64,000 bases of DNA from the NCBI GenBank assembly GCA_027604705.1, contig JADHYV010000025.1:186001-250000 (forward strand). Direction: 5' to 3'. Source of the DNA: Allomyces arbusculus. Its lineage: Eukaryota > Blastocladiomycota > Blastocladiomycetes > Blastocladiales > Blastocladiaceae. Numbering within the stretch: the stretch's first letter is position 1; each line of letters starts with the position of its first letter. Shown piece by piece: positions 57,670 through 64,000 of this stretch. The position numbers and the translations under genes are program-made. The notes beneath the pieces were generated by a model that had not been told where the DNA came from, did not search any database, and saw only the letters and a program-made list of their open reading frames with translations.

Positions 57670-59256
57670 ATGATGCGCGGCAACGAGGCGCCCATGCAAG
57701 TCGACTCACCGCGCCCGCCCTCGGCGCTCGCAGGCCCTGCCACGGGCGCCGGCACGACCAGCAGCACCACGGCACCCGGCACCCCCTTTTCCTTCGGCCG
57801 GTCGACCGTCTCCGGCCCATCGACGCCCGCGGCAACGACGGGCTTCACTTTCGCGCCCGAATTCAGCACACCGCTGCGCACGCCCGTGGGCATCAAGGCA
57901 TCGCGGCGGTCGCACTACTCGGACCCGCCCTCGCCGGGCCTGCCGCGCACGCCGAGCGACGACGACCGGGACGAGCACGAACGCGACGAGCACGGAACGG
58001 AGCCTGCGAAGCTCGCGGCACCGACGCCGTCGTTTCTGGGCAAGGCGCGGCAGTCGCTCTCGGCCGCGTCCGAGTCAGCGAAGAAACTGTCTGCCGCCGT
58101 GTTTACGAGCACTCCGGCGCGCGCAACACCCGCTGCCGTGCCCGCGACCCCCGCATCGACGTCGGGCGCAGCCGACGTGTTCCGCACGCCCAGTATGACC
58201 CCGTCCCGTGCGGCCGCGGCACGGTCGCGGTTATCCACGACTGTGACCCCGCGACGGACTGGGCCGTTGCGTCCACGCGCGACGCCCGGTGGGACGGCCC
58301 CGCGGCCGTCGAAGCGCGCGCGGCAAGCGAGTGAGTCGGGCGACGAGGACGAGGACGAGGACGGCGACGCTCGCAGTACGACGAGCTACGCAATGACGCC
58401 GCATGCAATGACGCCGTACCACCACGCGATGGCCTCGCCCATGTACTCGACGCCCTACGCGCCGCCGCAAATGTTTCCCATGACTTTTACACCCGTCCAC
58501 TACGCGACGGCGCAACCGACCGACGACGAGTCCGATGTCGACGACGATGCCGTCGAGCCAGCACCATCGCCGGCGCTCCCGCCGCACCTGGCCCTTCTCG
58601 GGTACCTGCACGTCCTGTGGAACGTGCTCCTCGCGAGCGCGGGGGCCTACGTCGTCTATACGGCCTACGCAGCCGCCGCTGCCGACTTGGCACACCGGTT
58701 CCAGGCGTACACGGCCGACGAGGCCGCGAAAATCGACGAATGCGCAAGGCAGTATGTGACGAACCGGTGCGATCCGGCCACGCGCGTGCCTGCCGTCAAC
58801 GCGTTTTGTCTCGACTTGGAAAAGTGTATGCAGGCCGACCCGACGCGGGTGCCGGCGACGGCACTCTCGGCGGCGGCCGTGGCCGAGTTGATCGACGCGT
58901 TTGTCGCGAAATTGTCGTACAAGTCGCTCGGGTTCTTGCTGGCGATTGCAGCGGTCACGGCGATGATGAATTGGGCGTGCTCGTGCGCGCGGCCCCGCGC
59001 GGCGGCGAGTGCGATTGCGCCCGCGGTGAGTAAGCCCGTAAGGCGCGCGCGGCCGCAGAGGACACCGATGCATCACCCGCACCACACGCACCACCATCAT
59101 CCGATCTACTCGCCGTTTGCGAATCCGTATGCCGGTGCGTATGGGTCGCCGATGGCCTACATGTCCCCGGCGGGACCGCAGCATGTGCCGCCGACGCCCG
59201 GGACGGTGGGGAGTGTGGTGAAGCGGAGGATGGGGGCGGTCGTCGAGGAGGAGTGA
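57670..59256 (+). CDS. BRL1: Brl1/Brr6-type nuclear envelope protein
   Basis: A single exon gives 528 residues. The N-terminal 300 are Pro/Ser/Thr-rich with many Thr-Pro sites. The Brr6_like_C_C domain follows: first TM in LLGYLHVLWNVLLASAGAYV, then the lumenal segment with the conserved cysteines IDECARQYVTNRCDPATRVP, VNAFCLDLEKCMQADP, and the amphipathic helix before the second TM, KSLGFLLAIAAVTAMMNW. Brl1 and Brr6 act at the inner nuclear membrane in nuclear-pore assembly and membrane lipid homeostasis; one gene often covers both roles in early fungi. The C-terminus is His/Pro/Tyr-rich. MMRGNE was taken as start, as the upstream frame has no suitable ATG. Confidence 0.92.
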   Translation: MMRGNEAPMQVDSPRPPSALAGPATGAGTTSSTTAPGTPFSFGRSTVSGPSTPAATTGFTFAPEFSTPLRTPVGIKASRRSHYSDPPSPGLPRTPSDDDRDEHERDEHGTEPAKLAAPTPSFLGKARQSLSAASESAKKLSAAVFTSTPARATPAAVPATPASTSGAADVFRTPSMTPSRAAAARSRLSTTVTPRRTGPLRPRATPGGTAPRPSKRARQASESGDEDEDEDGDARSTTSYAMTPHAMTPYHHAMASPMYSTPYAPPQMFPMTFTPVHYATAQPTDDESDVDDDAVEPAPSPALPPHLALLGYLHVLWNVLLASAGAYVVYTAYAAAAADLAHRFQAYTADEAAKIDECARQYVTNRCDPATRVPAVNAFCLDLEKCMQADPTRVPATALSAAAVAELIDAFVAKLSYKSLGFLLAIAAVTAMMNWACSCARPRAAASAIAPAVSKPVRRARPQRTPMHHPHHTHHHHPIYSPFANPYAGAYGSPMAYMSPAGPQHVPPTPGTVGSVVKRRMGAVVEEE

Positions 59257-61103
59257 GCGAGCGGTAGGAGGGTGGAGAGTGTCGCTGAGCGTGATTTGGG
59301 ATGGGGATGATGGGGTTTTGGCGATCGTTTGCAACAAAACAATATTAGTTGGAGTGCGCCGCGATCCATGGTTTGAGCTGCAGTGGCCAATACAACACGC
59401 CGCAAAGGCGATGCCAACCGAGTCCGCACGCATGCGCACAAGCAAGCGCGCTCAGAGTGGGATGAGTCCGCTTCGGCCGTCTTGGCCTTCAAAATCAAAT
59501 TTTGATGCAATCTGGTTCATTTAAACTTGATGTTCCATGGCTCAAGGATGACGAGGACCCGACCTGATTTTGCTTCGTGTCAGTGAGGTCGGCATTCCAT
59601 TATGTACCTAAAGGCACACACAGCATTGACAGGCCCCCAATCCCTCCACATAATGACCCAGGCAACAGGGTTATACTGCATGTGTTCTAATGATCAGGAT
59701 ACTGGCGCATGTCAAGTGCTCGCCCTCCAGCTAGAACAGCCTGCTCAAACAACTCAGAGTCTCACACATAATGAACTCCTGATGGTGAAGGGTAAAGTAA
59801 AGAATCGTTGTGCGCGCGACCGCGGCATCAGCGCGAGGGAACCACGCGCAGTAGTTGTCTTGGCCCACATTTGGTTCCCAACTACTGCTGCATGAGCCCA
59901 AGACTCAAAATAACTACCTATATTCATTTGTGACACTGCAGGTCCAGGCTTGACCTCTAATTGCACATCAATATTCATTCTCGCACATTTTTGCACCATA
60001 GCCTCCAATGCTCATGTGCTGCAGACAGCTGACATATGGGCATCACATTTTCCTCACCCTGGGTGCTGGTCGTTTGTCAGCCGAACAGTCGCAAAACTGT
60101 GGCCTGAGCTCGTCGTGAAGCAACGCTGGGGGCACACGCACTTGGGCGGGAATCTCCATCGTTGTGAAAGTTCCGACGTCGCGAGGTGCCTGGTGCGATT
60201 GGGGTTTGAGATGCTGTCTGCTGGAGTGACGCACATGTCGACAGATCGGATTGGGTCATGGTGACAATGAGCTTGACCAGAAATACTCGGAGAACCCGGG
60301 ACTGTGCAGTGCAGTGCAGTGCAGTGCAGAGTGGTCCACAATGATCCTCAGCTGATTGTCACTAGGACACCGCCGGTCTGGGGTTCGCCCCCTGGTCATG
60401 CTTAACTGTGATACCAACGATAAGACATGGCGGTTGAGATTGTTCTGCAGCATTTTTTGTCTTTGCCTTTGGCCATGGCCATCCATACATGACCACCAGC
60501 GGTGAAAGCGGTGCAACACGCCCCTGTTATCGACGCCAGAGCGATCGAATGACATGCAGCCCATCAATCAATCTTTTGCCGGAATGGAAGAATGCATGAC
60601 GCGGCGTGGTATGCACGCTTTGTTATGCTCTTGCAAAGCCAAATCAATTGCTATACGTCTTTTTTTTGGCCGACCGGTCATTGTTGCATATCGCAATTCC
60701 CAGAGCCTATCAAGTTGGCCGTCCGTTGTGTGCCAGCAGGACGCTGTAGGGAAGCCAGTCATGAAACGCTAGTACCCTTTTGCCAGCGACGGTTTCTGCT
60801 CGTCAAATGTTTCTTCGTCCTGAGGGTGAAAGAGAGGGTTTCGGCAAACCCAAGGGCGACGACTCCATGCGATGCCGGCCGGCGTTTGGTCAGACAGAAA
60901 CGATGCCGCTGGGCGGCAGGCGCTGATGCCCCAAATTGAAAGCCAAGCGAAACCACGCGCGACACGAATCGAATCAACATGGACCTCTAAATACAACATG
61001 GAATCGAATCGGGTACTGGATAAAGGGCGGGGAGGGGGGGGGGGTGGCGAGCAAGCAAACCAAACTGCGAGAGCAAACAGCAAAATACAAAGCGGCGCCA
61101 GCC
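59257..61103. other. 1.85-kb gene-free region, partly CpG-poor
   Basis: Bases about 59520-60050 and 60260-60560 are AT-richer and poor in CpG, like the tract at 37-40 kb; a CpG-rich island of about 60 bp remains near 59810-59865. A five-unit TGCAG run lies at about 60304-60329. No protein-like segment could be named. Confidence 0.5.
59848..59888. repeat. Inverted repeat, 10-bp arms
   Basis: GCAGTAGTTG at 59848-59857 and its exact inverse CAACTACTGC at 59879-59888 could form a hairpin with a 21-base loop. It lies in the CpG-poor stretch and may be a foldback remnant or a chance hairpin. Confidence 0.6.
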
Positions 61104-64000
61104 TTAAATCAACTCCATGCCGCTACCCTTGACGAGCACGACGCGGCGCAGCTCATGGCATAGGACATCGAGGTACTCGAGGTCTATCATCACGCAAGAA
61201 GTGAGTCTACGCTCGTCGCGGAACGAGCTGAGGAGGTTGCGGTACGTACAATCGATGGCATTTTGGTCGGGTGCTGGAACGGGCAAGTTGCAGAAGATAA
61301 GCTCGGCGTCGCTCGAATGCTGCCGCATCAGCTGGTTGAGTTTGACCGACGTGTTCATGAAATCGAGCTTTTTCTTGTCCCTAAGTGGTGGAGAGGGTGA
61401 AGAAAGGTGAGCGCGCTGCAGTAAGTCGAGCCCGCGTGAGCGAGTGAACGTACGGCGGGTGTCGCATGCCCCCAGGATGTTGGCTCATGTGGAATGAGCT
61501 CATGGACCGGTTCAGATTCGAAACCGACTAAAACATAACAGCGGCGGACGGGGTCAGTTTCGAACGGCTCACAACGCAAGCGAAAAGAACATGAGAAGTA
61601 CCCGATTCCTCGGCGCGCCCGCGGCCTCCTCGAGCGACCGCAACAGCTCCTGCCTTGCCTCGAGGTTCATCGTGCACTCGTAGGCAAACTCGGAAATATC
61701 GTAGTCGCCCAACTCGAGCACAATCGCCTCGGCATCGATCCGCATCGCCGCTAAACTCTCGACCAACCGCTTCTTCATCTGAATCGAGTTATCCGTCATT
61801 TGCGCGACCGCAAAGATCCTTAGCGTACACCTCCGCCAGACCGCGTGCCGCTTGAGCAACCACGGCAAGAGTGCGAGGATCCCGCCGTCGTGCACGACCC
61901 AGTAGACGTCAATGTACCCGCCGTTCACGGGCGTATCGATCGGGAAGTCGCGAATCCCACGCAGCAGCAGCACGGCCTTGCCAAACAAGATCACGTTGCG
62001 CACGGCCTGCACGAAATCGCGAATCTTTTGCGAGTCCGTGGTGCGTTCCGGGAACCCCATGACGACCGTATTCGGCCTGAGCACACCGATCCCGGCCGAC
62101 TGCACGCACGCCGTGATCCCGTCGGCGAGCGACGCGCAGACCAACACTTCGGCAAACGCATTCACGTCAAATTTGCGCACCATGGCGCGCATCATCGACG
62201 TTTCGCGCTCAATCTGGTTGGCCTTGACGGCCTCCTCGAACGGCTTGATCAATAGTCGGCACACGACCGAAAGGCCGCCCGACTTCTTGAGCTGTGCGAG
62301 AAACGCGAGAATGTGGAACGACGACGCGGCGACGCCGTCATTGTGCTCGGGCGCCATGAACGCAATGATTTGCGGGCGCCACATGCGCGGCGTCTGCGGG
62401 TGCTGCTCGAGGTCGAGTAACTTGGCCTGCGCGACTTGCAGTCGCAGCGACCACATGCCTTCGCCGCCCCAGTTCACTTCGGCGCCGCGGAACTCGAGCA
62501 GCTTGTAGACGATATACACGCCGACGAGGGCCAGGACCGCGCCAAGCCAGCTGAGCACGAACATGAACGACAGCGACACGACGCCGCCGAGTAACGACAG
62601 CGTCCAGTGGTAGAATCGAAACGTGGGCCGCCAGACGACTGCGTTCGTGAACCCGAACAGCGCCGTGGCCAAGTTGATGCATGCGTAGGTGAGCAGGTAA
62701 CACATGGTCGTGACGGGCGCGACGATATCGAGCGACCCGGCGAGCACACCCGCGGCCGCGATCGCGAACGTGACGCCGAGCGCCTTGTACCGGCCGTTCA
62801 GCCAATACAGCGACAAAATATCGTCTTTAGCAATCGCACGCAGGACGCGCACCGACCCCATCAGACACTGTAGTGCCGGACCCAACGTCGCTGCAACCGT
62901 CGCCGTGTACCCGATCGCCGGATGCGGCCACGCGAGGAGCGCCATGAGCAGCCCCTCTGGGTAACTGCGCGTGCGCAGCATTGCGCCCGAGACGGTCGTG
63001 CCGAGCAACACAATCACGGCCGCGTAGACGAGCGTCGAGGTGCCGATCGCGGCGAGCGTGCCGGTAGGAATCACGCGCTCGGCGCGTCGCACGATCCCCG
63101 TCTTGTTGACGCCGGCCATGATCCCCGTGACGCATGGGAAGAAGAGGGCGAACAGTTTGGTCCACGGCACGTCTTGCGCTCGACCGTACAGGTCCGGCTC
63201 GCCCTGGCCGGGGTGCAGATTGTCGGAAAGGTGGCCAGGGAAGCCAGTGACGCCTGGAAGGGACGTGACGAGCCGATTCGAGGCCATGATGCCGACGACG
63301 ATCAGGACGAGGCCGGTGCAGACGAGAAGAATGAGTGCGAACCCGACGCGGTGCATCTGTTGGTGTTGATTCGCACGTTGTGAGTCGCATGTGTGACCCA
63401 AGAGAGAACAAATCATTGGGATACGTACCCACCGCGGAGGCAAGAACAGCGCGCTCATGAGCAGGCACAATGCCGAGAAGCCGTAGACTCGGGCCGTCAT
63501 TTGTGGGTCGGAAAAGACCCACTCGGACGGGATCACATAATTCTATCGGCTCAACGTTAGCGCTGCCGGTATCAACCGTATTGTCACGCATTCGGAAAGT
63601 ACGAACCGTGAAAACCTCCATGCACCCGAGAATCGACGTTGCGACGGCAATGCTCGTCGACAGGTAAAACATGAGCCCCACGGCGCCGCCTACTTCGCGA
63701 CCGAGCGTTCGGCTCAGCAGGTAATATGCACCACCGGCCTCTGGAAAGTGAAGAGTATCAGCGCGTCCGTTCGACCATTGCTGAGCGCAATCCTTGAGCA
63801 AAAAGTACGAACGGGAATGCAATCCATTGGCGACCATGGCCGACATGGACAGGGCCGTGGTCAACGTCTTTCGAAAAAAGCACGCCGAATCAGCACGCTG
63901 TCCACCGCACCGGGACGAGACTTGTGGAACGTACGCAAATGACGGCCATGAGCAGGAAAATCAGCGCGCCCGAAACACCGGCCATACCGACGACCCAAGG
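61104..64000 (-). CDS. SLC12-type cation-chloride cotransporter (KCC/Vhc1-like), 5' truncated by the window
   Basis: Eight exons (64000-63935, 63867-63813, 63740-63607, 63542-63429, 63356-61602, 61527-61454, 61380-61250, 61183-61104) encode 802 residues with every phase closing. The membrane part starts inside TM helices: PWVVGMAGVSGALIFLLMAV, TLTTALSMSAMVANG, AGGAYYLLSRTLGREVGGAV. LFFPCVTGIMAGVNKTG, TYACINLATALFGFTNAVVW and other helices follow. The cytosolic C-terminal domain has MWRPQIIAFM, a Ser/Met-rich linker and the diagnostic MNTSVKLNQLMRQHSSDAEL and RRVVLVKGSGMELI ending. KCC and yeast Vhc1 move K+ with Cl- across vacuolar or plasma membranes. NKCC-like ion choice cannot be excluded. 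The N-terminal cytosolic region and first helices lie beyond the window. Confidence 0.93.

Noticed and set aside
60360-60410. ggggttcgcccc word resembling a tRNA T-arm
   Set aside because: No anticodon arm or acceptor stem can be folded around it.

Overview
The window is nuclear DNA from a eukaryote with short spliceosomal introns (mostly 50-100 bp), GC-rich and CpG-rich coding sequence, and dense genes on both strands. Fungal-type families (Erb1, Brl1/Brr6, a fungal-style M50B peptidase, Sdh1, eL41) sit beside genes that Dikarya normally lack (a Rho-kinase with a split PH/C1 module, a sphingomyelin-synthase-type enzyme). I infer an early-diverging zoosporic fungus, for example Blastocladiomycota or a chytrid; the sequence alone does not prove this. 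The 5' splice sites favour GTACGT/GTGCGT over GTAAGT.

Layout. 0-10 kb: 3' part of a VTT-domain (TMEM41-like) membrane protein, an unknown protein, a choline/ethanolaminephosphotransferase, a sphingomyelin-synthase-like enzyme and ribosomal protein uS9 (three lipid or ER-membrane genes together). 10-18 kb: ERB1, head to head with uS9, then a PH-like protein and a CK1-type kinase. 18-27 kb: gene-poor; a small acidic protein, a single-pass membrane SH3 protein, tRNA-Arg(CCG) and a broken LINE-like remnant. 27-37 kb: SDH1 and mitochondrial glutamyl-tRNA synthetase head to head, an assembly gap with a noisy duplicated flank, the 25-codon eL41 gene, and a tail-to-tail pair of M50-type intramembrane metalloproteases (site-2 protease and M50B-like).

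37-40.4 kb is compositionally foreign: AT-richer, nearly CpG-free, full of TpG/CpA, holding a decayed leucine-rich-repeat gene and a long palindrome. 40.4-47 kb: secreted PhoD-type phosphatase, a small protein with a presequence-like N-terminus, a UBLCP1-like HAD phosphatase with an apparent one-base frameshift, and a small coiled-coil acidic protein. 46.9-52 kb: a complete 1570-residue Rho-associated kinase. 52-59 kb: JmjC/cupin-8 protein, ribosomal protein eS25, and two adjacent two-TM proteins, the second a clear Brl1/Brr6 nuclear-envelope protein. 59.3-61.1 kb: gene-free, partly CpG-poor. 61.1 kb to the edge: SLC12-type cation-chloride cotransporter, cut by the window end.

Exon models were built by hand from reading-frame continuity, splice dinucleotides and family motifs. 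Coordinates are exact where the phase closes, and doubtful ends are stated in each entry. Several divergent pairs join genes of one process (uS9/ERB1 in ribosome supply; SDH1/mitochondrial GluRS), which suggests shared promoters.
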